In this document: positions 1-9,121 of the stretch, piece by piece
Layout: each line of letters starts with the position of its first letter
Numbering within the stretch: the stretch's first letter is position 1
NCBI GenBank assembly: GCA_033762075.1
Contig: JANRLY010000003.1
Coordinates: forward strand, 6,362 to 70,361
Direction: 5' to 3'
Length of the DNA: 64,000 bases
DNA from: VFKI01 sp033762075
GTDB lineage: Bacteria > Pseudomonadota > Gammaproteobacteria > DSM-16500
Made by a program: the position numbers and the translations under genes
Notes under the pieces: generated by a model
The model's input: only the letters and a program-made list of their open reading frames with translations
What the model was told of the DNA's origin: nothing
Databases searched by the model: none

Positions 1-1692
1 GGCGTTGAGACAACGACGGGTCCCTTGGGTCAAGGCTTGGCCAATGCTGTCGGCATGGCCATTGCAGAAAAACATTTAGCTGCCCAGTTTAATCGTCCTG
101 GTTTGGAAATTGTTGATCATTACACATATGTATTTGCAGGCGATGGTTGTCTCATGGAAGGAATTTCACATGAAGTGTGTTCACTCGCAGGTACGTTAGG
201 GTTAGGTAAATTAATTGTTTTTTACGACGATAATGAAATTTCGATTGATGGCAAGGTCCATGGTTGGTTTACTGATGACACGCCAAAACGTTTTGAAGCT
301 TACGGCTGGCATGCGATTCCAAATGTTGATGGTCATAACAGCGAATCTGTTCGTGAAGCCATTTTATTAGCGCAATCTGAAAAATCTCGCCCGACGATTA
401 TTTGCTGTAAAACAGAAATCGGCAAGGGCGCACCTAATCGTGCAGGTACTGCAAAAGCGCATGGTGAAGCATTGGGTGAAGAAGAAGTGCTTGCTGCACG
501 CAAACAACTACATTGGACGCATGAACCTTTTGTCATCCCAGAAAATTATTATCATGATTGGGATGCGACAAAAAAAGGCACGCAAGTCGAAAACATTTGG
601 CAAGCTATGTTTTCACAATACGAAAAAAATTTCCCGAAGGAAGCGTCGGAATTCAAACGTCGCATCGCCAAAAAATTACCTGACAATTTTACTGAAGTTG
701 CAGAAAAATTATTGCAAGACATGAATCAAAAAAAAGAAAATGTTGCAACACGCAAAGCATCGCAAATGTGTATCAACCACTTTGCAGATATTTTGCCTGA
801 GTTTGTAGGCGGTTCTGCGGATTTAACTGGTTCGAATTTAACACAATGGAAAACGGCGAGTACTTTTTCTCGTGAAAATCCCAGCGGACAATATATTTTT
901 TATGGTGTTCGCGAGTTTGGTATGTCAGCTATTATGAATGGACTCGCTTTGTATGGCGGCATTATTCCATTTGGCGGTACTTTTTTAACGTTCTCAGATT
1001 ATGCGCGTAACGCTGTGCGTATGGCAGCATTGATGAAGCAGCGCGTCATTTTTGTTTATACGCACGATTCAATTGGTTTAGGCGAAGATGGTCCTACGCA
1101 TCAAGCGATTGAGCATGCGCCATCGCTGCGACTTATTCCACAATTATCTGTGTGGCGTCCCTGTGATACTGTTGAGTCTGCTGTTGCTTGGCAATTCGCA
1201 CTTTCACATCAAGGGCCCACGTGTTTATTATTTTCGCGACAAAATTTACCTTGCCAAACGCGTGATGCAGAAACACTTTCTTCCATTCAACGCGGTGGTT
1301 ACATTTTGCAAAATTGTGAAGGCACACCCGATGTCATTTTAATTGCGACAGGTTCTGAAGTTGCATTAGCGGTTGATGCAGCAAGACAATTAACGTCAAG
1401 CGGCCGTAAAGTGCGCGTCGTCTCGATGCCTTCTACGGATGTATTTTTAGCGCAAGATGCTGCGTATCGTGAAAAAGTATTACCTGCAAAAATCACACAA
1501 CGCATTGCCATTGAAGCGGCTGCAAGCGGCGATTGGTATCGTTTCGTTGGTGGTAATGGTCGAGTGTTGGGATTGGATCATTTTGGTTACTCAGCGCCCG
1601 CAAAAGATGTTTTCAAAGCATGTCATTTTACCGTCGAAAATATTTGTGCGTTGGCTGAATCTTACTTTAGTGTCAATATCGAGGAGCATTGA
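1..1692 (+). CDS. tkt: Transketolase, 5'-truncated by window edge
   Basis: Thiamine-diphosphate enzyme of the non-oxidative pentose phosphate pathway, moving two-carbon ketol units between sugar phosphates in the cytosol. The frame is open from base 1, so the N-terminal part (about 110 residues in a usual 660-residue transketolase) lies outside the window. Visible are the TTGPLGQG segment, the ThDP-binding GDGCLMEG motif followed by the conserved asparagine (DDNEISIDG), and the pyrimidine-domain region with the YTHDSIGLGEDGPTHQ segment. The next gene, gap, starts 3 bases after the stop with its ribosome site inside the tkt tail, so the two are probably co-transcribed. Identity is secure; only the true start is missing. 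Confidence 0.97.
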   Translation, partial: GVETTTGPLGQGLANAVGMAIAEKHLAAQFNRPGLEIVDHYTYVFAGDGCLMEGISHEVCSLAGTLGLGKLIVFYDDNEISIDGKVHGWFTDDTPKRFEAYGWHAIPNVDGHNSESVREAILLAQSEKSRPTIICCKTEIGKGAPNRAGTAKAHGEALGEEEVLAARKQLHWTHEPFVIPENYYHDWDATKKGTQVENIWQAMFSQYEKNFPKEASEFKRRIAKKLPDNFTEVAEKLLQDMNQKKENVATRKASQMCINHFADILPEFVGGSADLTGSNLTQWKTASTFSRENPSGQYIFYGVREFGMSAIMNGLALYGGIIPFGGTFLTFSDYARNAVRMAALMKQRVIFVYTHDSIGLGEDGPTHQAIEHAPSLRLIPQLSVWRPCDTVESAVAWQFALSHQGPTCLLFSRQNLPCQTRDAETLSSIQRGGYILQNCEGTPDVILIATGSEVALAVDAARQLTSSGRKVRVVSMPSTDVFLAQDAAYREKVLPAKITQRIAIEAAASGDWYRFVGGNGRVLGLDHFGYSAPAKDVFKACHFTVENICALAESYFSVNIEEH

Positions 1693-1694
1693 AA

Positions 1695-2702
1695 ATGACA
1701 ATTCGTGTAGCAATTAATGGATATGGTCGTATTGGTCGCAATATTTTACGCGCACATTACGAAGGAAAAAAATATGCTGATATCCAAATCGTTGCAATTA
1801 ATGATTTAGGTGATGTAAACACCAATGCACATTTAACACGTTACGATACAACGCACGGAAAATTTTCTGGCGAAGTTTCTGTTTCAGGAAATAATTTGGT
1901 AGTGAATGGCGACACTATTCAAGTGGTTGCTGAACGTGATCCAGCTAAATTACCTTGGAAAGCATTAAACATTGATGTTGTTTTAGAATGTACTGGATTA
2001 TTTACCAGTCGCGATAAAGCAGAAAAACATTTACAAGCAGGTGCGGCAAAAGTTGTGATTTCAGCGCCCGCAAAAGATGTCGATGCGACAATTGTATATG
2101 GTGTTAATCACACGACATTAAAAAAAGAACACACCATTATTTCAAACGCTTCTTGCACAACAAATTGTTTAGCGCCGCTTGCTAAAATTTTAAATGATGC
2201 AGTAGGCATTGAAAAAGGTTTGATGAATACGGTGCATTCGTACACGAATGATCAAGCGTTAATTGATGTGTATCATACTGATTTACGTCGTGCACGTGCA
2301 GCTGCACACTCTATGATTCCAACGAGCACGGGCGCTGCTGTTGCAGTGGGCGCTGTATTACCAGAATTAGCAGGTAAGCTGGATGGATTTGCAATTCGCG
2401 TACCAACGATTAATGTTTCAGTCGTCGATTTAACTTTCACTGCGAAACGCGAAACTTCCGCAGAAGAAATCACCCAACTCATGCAAAAAGCTGCAGACGG
2501 CCCATTGAAAGGTATTTTAGCTGTCAACACTGCACCGTTGGTTTCCGTCGATTTTAATCATAATCCCGCTTCATCGATTTATGATGCATCTTATACAAAA
2601 GTCATTGGCAATTTAGTCAAACTTTTGTCATGGTATGATAACGAATGGGGTTTCTCTAATCGTATGTTAGATACTACACATTATTTTGCTGAACTGAGGT
2701 AG
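1695..2702 (+). CDS. gap: Glyceraldehyde-3-phosphate dehydrogenase
   Basis: Glycolytic enzyme oxidising glyceraldehyde-3-P to 1,3-bisphosphoglycerate with NAD. The Rossmann motif GYGRIGRN is at residues 9-16, the catalytic cysteine is C154 in SNASCTTNC, and the catalytic histidine is H181 in HSYTNDQ; 335 residues is the normal size. I chose ATG at 1695, preceded by GAGGAG at 1681-1686, over an in-frame TTG at 1689 that would add only two residues. Placement directly after tkt is common in gammaproteobacteria. Erythrose-4-P dehydrogenase (Epd) is a close relative and cannot be excluded by motif alone, but GAPDH is the simpler call. Confidence 0.95.
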   Translation: MTIRVAINGYGRIGRNILRAHYEGKKYADIQIVAINDLGDVNTNAHLTRYDTTHGKFSGEVSVSGNNLVVNGDTIQVVAERDPAKLPWKALNIDVVLECTGLFTSRDKAEKHLQAGAAKVVISAPAKDVDATIVYGVNHTTLKKEHTIISNASCTTNCLAPLAKILNDAVGIEKGLMNTVHSYTNDQALIDVYHTDLRRARAAAHSMIPTSTGAAVAVGAVLPELAGKLDGFAIRVPTINVSVVDLTFTAKRETSAEEITQLMQKAADGPLKGILAVNTAPLVSVDFNHNPASSIYDASYTKVIGNLVKLLSWYDNEWGFSNRMLDTTHYFAELR

Positions 2703-2713
2703 AGGTAAAGGAT

Positions 2714-3391
2714 ATGCCGATTACGCCTTTTATGCATTTGTTTGGTCGATCACCGATTGGTCCACTCGAAGCACACATGTCAAAAGTTGCGACATGTGTG
2801 CAAGCATTAACGCCATTTTTTGCAGCAGCTTTTCAAGAAGATTGGGCAACTGCAGAAACAGCGCAAAAAAAAGTTTCTCTTCTCGAAAATGAAGCAGATG
2901 ATCTAAAGCGTGATTTACGATTACACTTACCGAAAGGATTATTTTTATCGGTTTCTCGCAGTGATTTATTAGCTTTGTTAACCGTACAAGATTGTCTTGC
3001 GAATCGGGCCAAAGATATAGCTGGTGTTGTGTTTGGTCGTCGAATGATTTTCCCTGAAAAATGTTTAACAGAATACCAAGCCTTGTTGGCGCATTGTATT
3101 GATGCGGCAACACAAGCTGACCAAGCCATTCACGAATTAGATGAATTACTCGAAACCGGATTTAGTGGAAATGAAATTCGCATTGTCGAAGATATGATTG
3201 CAAAACTTTCTCAAATCGAACGCGAAACTGATGCGCAACAAATTAGTTTGCGCAACCATCTTTTTTCCATCGAGGATTCATTGTCACCTGTTCATGTTGT
3301 TTTTCTTTATCGTGTCATTGAGTGGACTGGCGATATTGCGGATTATGCGCAAGAAGTCGGTAATCGTTTGCAAATTTTATTGGCGCGATGA
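2714..3391 (+). CDS. DUF47 / PhoU-like phosphate transport regulator
   Basis: Cytoplasmic all-alpha protein of the DUF47 (TIGR00153) family, distant PhoU relatives usually encoded beside Pit phosphate carriers and thought to modulate them. The opening (GRSPIGPLEAHMSKV) and the repeated heptad-like helices rich in Asp/Glu fit this family, as does the length of 225 residues. The start ATG follows AGGTAAAGGAT. It lies 11 bp after gap and 134 bp before pit, the gap holding a palindromic repeat. The role in phosphate uptake is inferred from family and neighbour. Confidence 0.88.
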   Translation: MPITPFMHLFGRSPIGPLEAHMSKVATCVQALTPFFAAAFQEDWATAETAQKKVSLLENEADDLKRDLRLHLPKGLFLSVSRSDLLALLTVQDCLANRAKDIAGVVFGRRMIFPEKCLTEYQALLAHCIDAATQADQAIHELDELLETGFSGNEIRIVEDMIAKLSQIERETDAQQISLRNHLFSIEDSLSPVHVVFLYRVIEWTGDIADYAQEVGNRLQILLAR

Positions 3392-3411
3392 ATTTTTGCA
3401 TTCTTTACTTG

Positions 3412-3502
3412 CCGTCGTCCCGCGCTTTATGCGCCGGATCCAGTGACAGAATATTGTAATAATGTTTTTCCTGGATGCCGCGAACAAGTCGCGGCACGAC
3501 GG
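3412..3502. repeat. Foldback palindromic repeat between DUF47 gene and pit
   Basis: The segment reads as two facing arms: a left arm beginning CCGTCGTCCCGCGC and ending GGATCCAG, and a right arm beginning CTGGATGCCGCG and ending GCACGACGG, which is its imperfect reverse complement. It would fold into a roughly 30-bp stem in RNA. It resembles dispersed intergenic repeats elsewhere in the window in architecture rather than sequence. It may attenuate or stabilise the transcript reaching pit; that is inference. Confidence 0.6.
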
Positions 3503-3525
3503 ATAAAGATTTAAGAGGTAAGTAA

Positions 3526-4779
3526 ATGGATCATGGTAGTTTATACATTATTATCGCAGCAGTAGTTGGGCTGTGGATGACGTGGGGCATTGGTGCCAAT
3601 GATCTTGCCAATATTCTCAGTACCGCCATCGGATCAAAAGCGATCTCAGTTCGTCAAGCATTAACCATTGCGATTATCTTTGAAGTGGCCGGTGCTTATT
3701 TTGGTGGCTCAGAAGTTTCAGCAACAATTCGAAGTGGCGTCATTGACGCTAGTCAACTTGCGCATACGCCGATTTTATTAGCCTACGGCATGTTGTCCGT
3801 TTTATTGGCGGGCGCATGTTGGATGACATTTGCGAGTTGGCTCGGCATGCCAGTCTCAGTGACAAATGCCATTGTAGGTGCACTCGTCGGCGTAGGTGTT
3901 GTGGTTTTTGGTGCGCACGCGATTCATTGGCAAACCGTGCGTCATATTGCATTGAGTTGGGTATTATCGCCAACGATTGCAGGTGTTGTAGCGTATTTAT
4001 TATTTGTTTCTATTCGTCGTTCTATCTTAGGTGTGGATGATCCACTCGCTGCTGCACGTCGATTATTACCGATTTATCTTGTGTTAGTCGCTTTTATTCT
4101 TTCCATGATGACATCTCTCAAAGCATTGCATCATTTTATCGTGCAACCCAGTTGGATTTTGATGATTGTCACTGTGCTTGCGACAACTTTTGTTGTCACA
4201 GGTCTTGGTTGGTTGGCTATGTTGCGTATTCGAATGGGTGACACAATGGATCGTCATACGCGTTTCATGTATATCGAATCTTTATTCAGCGTGTTGATGG
4301 CTTTAACTGCATGTGCGATGGTCTTTGCGCATGGCTCGAATGATGTTGCCATTGCTGTGGGTCCTGTAAGCGGGGTCATTAATTTTGTGAATCACGGTCA
4401 TTTTTTACATTCAAAAGATGCAACCTTTGGCTACATTACACTCGCAGGATGTGCGGGTGTTGTGATTGGATTAATTATGTATGGACGTAAAGTGATTGAA
4501 ACAGTCGGTCAATCGATTACTTTGCTCACGCCGAGTCGAGCGTTTGCAGCAACACTCGCAGCTGCAACGACTGTTGTGGTTTCAACAGGAACAGGAATTC
4601 CTGTGTCAGCGACGCAAACATTAGTCGGTGCAGTGCTTGGTGTGGGTTTAGCACGTGGTATCGATGCATTGGATTTAACTGTTGTGCGTAATATTTTTAT
4701 GTCATGGATGATTACGATTCCTGCCGCAGCAGGATTGGCAACTGTATTTTTTATTGTTCTAAAAACATTATCTTTGTAG
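3526..4779 (+). CDS. pit: Low-affinity inorganic phosphate transporter (PiT family)
   Basis: Inner-membrane carrier for inorganic phosphate (or metal-phosphate) driven by the proton or sodium gradient. The family's duplicated signature is present in both halves: GANDLANILSTAIG near residue 23 and HGSNDVAIAVGPVSG near residue 268. About ten to twelve hydrophobic segments are visible and 417 residues is typical of short Pit proteins. ATG at 3526 is preceded by AGAGG. Pairing with the upstream DUF47 protein is the standard arrangement. PNP follows after 10 bp, so phosphate uptake and phosphorolysis of nucleosides may be co-expressed. Confidence 0.93.
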   Translation: MDHGSLYIIIAAVVGLWMTWGIGANDLANILSTAIGSKAISVRQALTIAIIFEVAGAYFGGSEVSATIRSGVIDASQLAHTPILLAYGMLSVLLAGACWMTFASWLGMPVSVTNAIVGALVGVGVVVFGAHAIHWQTVRHIALSWVLSPTIAGVVAYLLFVSIRRSILGVDDPLAAARRLLPIYLVLVAFILSMMTSLKALHHFIVQPSWILMIVTVLATTFVVTGLGWLAMLRIRMGDTMDRHTRFMYIESLFSVLMALTACAMVFAHGSNDVAIAVGPVSGVINFVNHGHFLHSKDATFGYITLAGCAGVVIGLIMYGRKVIETVGQSITLLTPSRAFAATLAAATTVVVSTGTGIPVSATQTLVGAVLGVGLARGIDALDLTVVRNIFMSWMITIPAAAGLATVFFIVLKTLSL

Positions 4780-4789
4780 GAGATCATCT

Positions 4790-5617
4790 GTGTCAGTCAG
4801 TATGCAAGAATCCATCCAAGCGATTCGTCGTTACGCACCCAACTTCAATCCGAAAATTGGTATTATTTTAGGTTCAGGATTAGGTGCATTAACTGAAGAA
4901 TTACAATCACCGATTTCCATTCCATATCAAGCCATTCCAGGATTAGTCTCAGGTCAAGTCTCAGGTCATGCTTCTTTATTAGTGATGGGTTATCTGCAAG
5001 ATGTGCCTGTGGTTTGCTTGAAGGGGCGCTTACATTGTTATGAAGGGGTAGGTTATGGATCATTGCAAACATTAGTGCGCATTGTGAAATATCTCGGCGC
5101 TAGCAGCATTATTATTACTGGTGCTGCAGGTTCGTTGCGACCAGAAGTGGGTGCTGGCGAAATGATGTTGTTAAATGATCATATTCATTTTCAAGGGGGT
5201 AATCCTTTAGTCGGACCTAACGATGAATCAATCGGCCCACGTTTTATGCCACTTGAGAATGCCTATGATCGTGGATTGCGCGATATTTTCCAGGCGCAAG
5301 CTGCAAAACTAGGATTTAAATTACCAGAAGGCGTTTACATTTCTGTATTAGGTCCTTCCTTCGAAACACCCGCAGAGATTCGCGCTTTTCGTCAATGGGG
5401 TGCTGATGCAGTTGGGATGTCGGTTGTTCCCGAAGTCATTATTGCAAGACATTGTGGTTTACAAGTCGCAGCAGTTGCAGCAATTACTAACTTAGCAGTT
5501 GGATTAAGCACTGAAACCGTGACACACGATGTCACACTTCGGAATGCCGAACTTGCTGGACGCAAGTTAACAAAATTAGTGTCTGCTGCTGTTTCGGTAA
5601 TAGGTCATGCAGAATAA
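4790..5617 (+). CDS. Purine-nucleoside phosphorylase (trimeric PNP family)
   Basis: Splits purine nucleosides with phosphate into base plus (deoxy)ribose-1-P. Family marks seen: GSGLG near residue 28, the phosphate-binding SGHAS, the KGRLHCYEG segment, and GMSVVPEVIIARHCGL with the following ITN. Length 275 fits the high-molecular-mass-type trimeric PNP/xanthosine phosphorylase group (PunA/XapA/DeoD2). GTG at 4790 is chosen because AGGAG at 4778-4782 lies 7 bp upstream; ATG 4802 is the alternative. It overlaps deoC by 11 bp, so translation is probably coupled. Exact purine preference (hypoxanthine/guanine versus xanthosine) cannot be read from sequence. Confidence 0.92.
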   Translation: MSVSMQESIQAIRRYAPNFNPKIGIILGSGLGALTEELQSPISIPYQAIPGLVSGQVSGHASLLVMGYLQDVPVVCLKGRLHCYEGVGYGSLQTLVRIVKYLGASSIIITGAAGSLRPEVGAGEMMLLNDHIHFQGGNPLVGPNDESIGPRFMPLENAYDRGLRDIFQAQAAKLGFKLPEGVYISVLGPSFETPAEIRAFRQWGADAVGMSVVPEVIIARHCGLQVAAVAAITNLAVGLSTETVTHDVTLRNAELAGRKLTKLVSAAVSVIGHAE

Positions 5618-6296
5618 CGATATTTTTTCATGCGTTGATTTAACAGATCTTTCTGATCAAGCAAATATAGATTCGTTAAATACGCTGTGCAAAAAAGCCA
5701 TTCAATTAAAAGTTGCTGCCGTGTGTGTTTGGCCACGTTTTGTTGCGGCAGCAAAAAAGTATTTAACAAATACAAATATTAAAATTGCAACGGTAGCGAA
5801 TTTTCCTGAAGGTAATCAACCATTACAAACGGTGTTAGATGAAATCCAGTTTGCCATCGAACAAGGTGCTGATGAACTTGACGTTGTATTTCCTTATACA
5901 TTATTTTTAGCGGATGAAAAAAAATCGACAGCACAATTTATCAAATCATGTCGTGATGCCTGCAAAGGAAAAGTTTTAAAAGTGATTTTAGAAAGTGGTG
6001 CGTTTTCTGATCGTGAGACTTTAGCCATCGCCGCGACACAAGTGTGTGCAGCGGGGGTGGATTTTCTCAAAACATCGACGGGCAAAATCGCAATCGGAGC
6101 AACCCTCGAAGCGGCTGATACCTTGCTGAAAGTGATTCGTGATCAGCAGGGTGTAACGGGCTTGAAAGTCTCGGGCGGAATACGCACAATGCCAGTGGCC
6201 CTCGCGTATCTTGAATTGGCCCGCAACATCATGGGGATTGCATGGCCTACGGCTAAGCATTTTCGGATAGGGGCGAGTCACTTGGACTCTCAGTGA
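5607..6296 (+). CDS. deoC: Deoxyribose-phosphate aldolase
   Basis: Class I aldolase cleaving 2-deoxyribose-5-P into acetaldehyde and glyceraldehyde-3-P. The Schiff-base lysine lies in FLKTSTGK, with the conserved DELDVVFPY segment upstream and SGGIRT near the C-terminus. At 229 residues it is of the compact type (E. coli DeoC is about 260). The start overlaps the PNP end by 11 bp. Its product glyceraldehyde-3-P feeds the GAPDH encoded about 3 kb upstream on the same strand. Together with PNP and deoB nearby it forms a deoxynucleoside catabolic set. Confidence 0.94.
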   Translation: MQNNDIFSCVDLTDLSDQANIDSLNTLCKKAIQLKVAAVCVWPRFVAAAKKYLTNTNIKIATVANFPEGNQPLQTVLDEIQFAIEQGADELDVVFPYTLFLADEKKSTAQFIKSCRDACKGKVLKVILESGAFSDRETLAIAATQVCAAGVDFLKTSTGKIAIGATLEAADTLLKVIRDQQGVTGLKVSGGIRTMPVALAYLELARNIMGIAWPTAKHFRIGASHLDSQ

Positions 6297-6368
6297 GAGA
6301 AATCGTTAATTTGTTAGTATAATCAATAGGTTGTTGTCAAAAAAGTGCATATTTGATGAATCTATTTA

Positions 6369-6427
6369 GTAGGGGCGACCGGCGGTTGCCTAATTTATTC
6401 GACGGGGCGACCGCCGGTCGCCCCTAC
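6369..6427. repeat. GC-rich REP-like palindrome (GTAGGGGCGACC family)
   Basis: Two arms face each other: GTAGGGGCGACCGGCGGT and its reverse complement ending GGTCGCCCCTAC, with the first 19 bases pairing perfectly around a 13-14 base AT-rich loop. A single arm of the same sequence occurs at 21170-21192. The element is much richer in GC than its surroundings and sits in the 208-bp gap before the MFS gene. It could act as a transcription terminator for deoC or be a mobile palindrome. Confidence 0.75.
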
Positions 6428-6504
6428 ATTTTCTGGCCATTTTGACCAAAATATGGTAAAAAGTGACGCCATTTCCTATCAATTTTAGATAAAGGGGAGT
6501 TCTC

Positions 6505-7821
6505 ATGTCAGCTGAAGGTGTCTTAGACATGCCAATAGAAACAACTTTAAGCCAGTCCAGTTTAGTCAAAAAAGGTTGGTTAGTTACACTTGCTGCTTCA
6601 TTATTCTTCTTCTACGAATTTATCCAGCTTAATTTATTCAATGCGATCGATGTGCAATTGATGCAAGATTTTCATCTTAATGCACCGCAGCTTGGCCAGC
6701 TCGCTTCCATGTATTTTTATGCGAATGCATTGTGTTTATTTCCGGCAGGATTATTGCTGGATCGTTTTTCAACGCGTGGTTTATTATTGTTCGCCGTAGT
6801 TTTATGTACTGTTGGTACGGGCTTATTTGGATTAGCACATACGTATACCTTTGCAGCAGTTGGACGTCTCATGGTGGGTGCTGGTGCTTCCTTTTGTTTC
6901 CTCAGCTGTATTCGTTTAGCCTCGCGCTGGTTTCCACCGGAGAAAATGGCTTTTGTCACAGGAATTGTTGTGACAATGGCAATGCTTGGTGGATTGGTTG
7001 CGCAAACTCCGATGGCAATTTTGAGTCAACATATTGGTTGGCGACATGCTGTGTTGGTTGATGCGGCCCTCGGTATTTTTATTGCTTTAGCGGTGATTTT
7101 ATATGTGCAAGATCGCCCACCAGGTAGTCATGAGCATGTCTTAACTGAAAAACAACAACTCAAATCGCTCGGCTTTTGGCGCAGCATTGGTTTGGTGTTA
7201 CGCAATCCACAAAATTGGTTAGGCGGTATTTACACTTCACTGATGAATTTGCCTGTCTTTTTATTAGGTGCATTGTGGGGCATTCATTATCTTGTTGAGG
7301 TGCATCACATTTCATTGGTACAAGCATCTTACGCAACCACATTATTTTTTGTCGGGGTGATTTTTGGAGCACCCTTTTTTGGTTGGCTCTCTGATCGCAT
7401 GGAACGTCGCGTTTTCCCAATGATTTTGGGCGCGGTTGTTTCATTGGGCATCATGTTAGTATTGATGTATATGCCGGGTTTAACTTTAATCCAACTCATT
7501 GGATTGTTTTTCTTAATTGGTTTTGTCACCAGTTCACAAGTATTGAGTTATCCACTCATTGCTGAATTAAATCCAATTACATTAACAAGCACCGCCGTCA
7601 GCGTAGACTCTGTCACCATCATGGTAAGCGGTGCAATCTTCCAACCATTTTTCGGTTGGGTGATGTCTTTGCATGCGGATCCAACGAAAGTTGTAGATGG
7701 CATGCAAATTTATACTGCGCATGATTTTATGAATGCAATGTGGATTATGCCAATTGCATTTGTGTTAAGTTTAGTGATTACTTGGAAGTTGAAAGAAAGT
7801 TTTTGTCGTTCACAGGCTTAG
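6505..7821 (+). CDS. MFS transporter, possible nucleoside carrier
   Basis: Twelve-helix inner-membrane secondary transporter of the major facilitator superfamily. The N-terminal half shows a helix 2-3 loop (GLLLDRFSTRG) matching MFS motif A, GDRxxRR-like; the second half has an equivalent FGWLSDRMERR, and a cytoplasmic central loop follows YVQDRPPGSHEH. Length 438. The ATG follows GGGGAG. Neighbours are PNP and deoC upstream and deoB downstream, so transport of nucleosides is the natural guess; Legionella Pht-family MFS carriers (for example PhtC/PhtD) import nucleosides from the host vacuole. Substrate is inference; the family assignment is firm. Confidence 0.88.
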   Translation: MSAEGVLDMPIETTLSQSSLVKKGWLVTLAASLFFFYEFIQLNLFNAIDVQLMQDFHLNAPQLGQLASMYFYANALCLFPAGLLLDRFSTRGLLLFAVVLCTVGTGLFGLAHTYTFAAVGRLMVGAGASFCFLSCIRLASRWFPPEKMAFVTGIVVTMAMLGGLVAQTPMAILSQHIGWRHAVLVDAALGIFIALAVILYVQDRPPGSHEHVLTEKQQLKSLGFWRSIGLVLRNPQNWLGGIYTSLMNLPVFLLGALWGIHYLVEVHHISLVQASYATTLFFVGVIFGAPFFGWLSDRMERRVFPMILGAVVSLGIMLVLMYMPGLTLIQLIGLFFLIGFVTSSQVLSYPLIAELNPITLTSTAVSVDSVTIMVSGAIFQPFFGWVMSLHADPTKVVDGMQIYTAHDFMNAMWIMPIAFVLSLVITWKLKESFCRSQA

Positions 7822-7825
7822 GAAA

Positions 7826-7867
7826 CCCTTCGAGACGGCTACTTCGTAGCCTCCTCAGGGCGAACGG
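7826..7867. repeat. Short palindromic repeat before deoB
   Basis: The sequence starts CCCTTCGAGACGG, has an exact stem GGCTAC-TTC-GTAGCC at 7837-7851, and ends CTCAGGGCGAACGG. This is a common bacterial intergenic palindrome type. A related copy in the other orientation, with CCCTGAG and TCGAAGGG blocks, lies at 48271-48311. It occupies most of the 73-bp gap between the MFS gene and deoB. Confidence 0.65.
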
Positions 7868-7894
7868 CGAAACACAAAATACAAAGGAATTTTT

Positions 7895-9112
7895 ATGCCA
7901 CGGGCATTTATTATTTTGCTCGATTCATTTGGTATCGGTGCAACAGCGGACGCTGAAAAATATGGTGATGCTGGCGCCGATACTTTTCGTCACATTGTTG
8001 AAAAATGTGCAACTGGCGCGTGCGATCGTGCAGGTGTCCGTCAAGGTCCTATTCAGATTCCCAATTTAATTCGTCTTGGTTTGCATGAAGCTGCGATGAT
8101 CAGTGGTGGCAAGCCAATCGTGAGTTTGCCCACAGATGTTGCGATTACAGGATGTTATGGATGCGCTGCAGAAAAAAGTTTGGGAAAAGATACGCCGAGT
8201 GGTCATTGGGAAATTGCAGGAGTTCCGGTTTTATTTGATTGGGGTTATTTCCCGCCGGAATACCCAAGTTTTCCTGATAAATTAATTCAAGCTTTTATTA
8301 AGCGTAATCATTTATGCGGAATTCTCGGCAATAAACATGCATCTGGTACGGAAATCATTCAACAATTAGGGGAAGAACACCAAGCCACAGGCAAGCCCAT
8401 TGTTTACACCTCAGGCGATAGCGTTTTTCAAATTGCAGTGCACGAAGAAACGATTCCCTTAGAGCGTCTCTATGAAATGTGCCGCATCGCACGTGAATTA
8501 GTAAACGAATATAAAGTAGGTCGTGTGATTGCGCGCCCATTTCTCGGGACACCAGGTCATTATTATCGTACGGGTAATCGTCGTGATTATAGCGTGCCAC
8601 CGCCAGCGCCAACATTGCTGGATGATATAGTCAAAGCGGGTGGTGTCGTGACAGCAATTGGTAAAGTCGCTGACATTTATGCGCATCGCGGGATTACACG
8701 AACGCTCAAAGCCGATGGGAATCAAGCCTTATTTGAAGTATTTATTCGCGAAGCAAAAAGTGCGCCTGATCACAGTTTGACATTTGTAAATTTAGTTGAT
8801 TTTGATATGCTGTATGGCCATCGCCGGGATGTGACAGGATATGCACATGCGCTAGAAATGTTTGATCAACAATTGCCTGAGTTCGAAAAAGCTTTGCGCC
8901 CAGGTGATCTTGTTATTATCACAGCAGATCATGGATGTGATCCTACTTTCCCAGGATCAGATCATACTCGTGAACATATTCCCGTTTTGGCGTTTGGACC
9001 AAACATCACACCAAAATCAATTGGCAAACGTGAAACATTTGCCGATATTGGTCAAACCATTGCAAAACACTTAATGCTGAAACCTCTTCGTGTGGGCGAA
9101 GCATTTTTGTGA
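7895..9112 (+). CDS. deoB: Phosphopentomutase
   Basis: Interconverts (deoxy)ribose-1-P and (deoxy)ribose-5-P; alkaline-phosphatase-superfamily fold with two manganese ions. Metal ligands are visible in the first strand (LLDSFGIGATADAE) and in the C-terminal ADHGCDPTFPGSDHTREH motif. Length 405 matches DeoB. ATG 7895 follows AAAGGA. It links the ribose-1-P made by the upstream PNP to deoC and transketolase substrates, completing the nucleoside-to-central-carbon route in this neighbourhood. No deoA (thymidine phosphorylase) is present in the window. Confidence 0.96.
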   Translation: MPRAFIILLDSFGIGATADAEKYGDAGADTFRHIVEKCATGACDRAGVRQGPIQIPNLIRLGLHEAAMISGGKPIVSLPTDVAITGCYGCAAEKSLGKDTPSGHWEIAGVPVLFDWGYFPPEYPSFPDKLIQAFIKRNHLCGILGNKHASGTEIIQQLGEEHQATGKPIVYTSGDSVFQIAVHEETIPLERLYEMCRIARELVNEYKVGRVIARPFLGTPGHYYRTGNRRDYSVPPPAPTLLDDIVKAGGVVTAIGKVADIYAHRGITRTLKADGNQALFEVFIREAKSAPDHSLTFVNLVDFDMLYGHRRDVTGYAHALEMFDQQLPEFEKALRPGDLVIITADHGCDPTFPGSDHTREHIPVLAFGPNITPKSIGKRETFADIGQTIAKHLMLKPLRVGEAFL

Positions 9113-9121
9113 GGGGTATAT

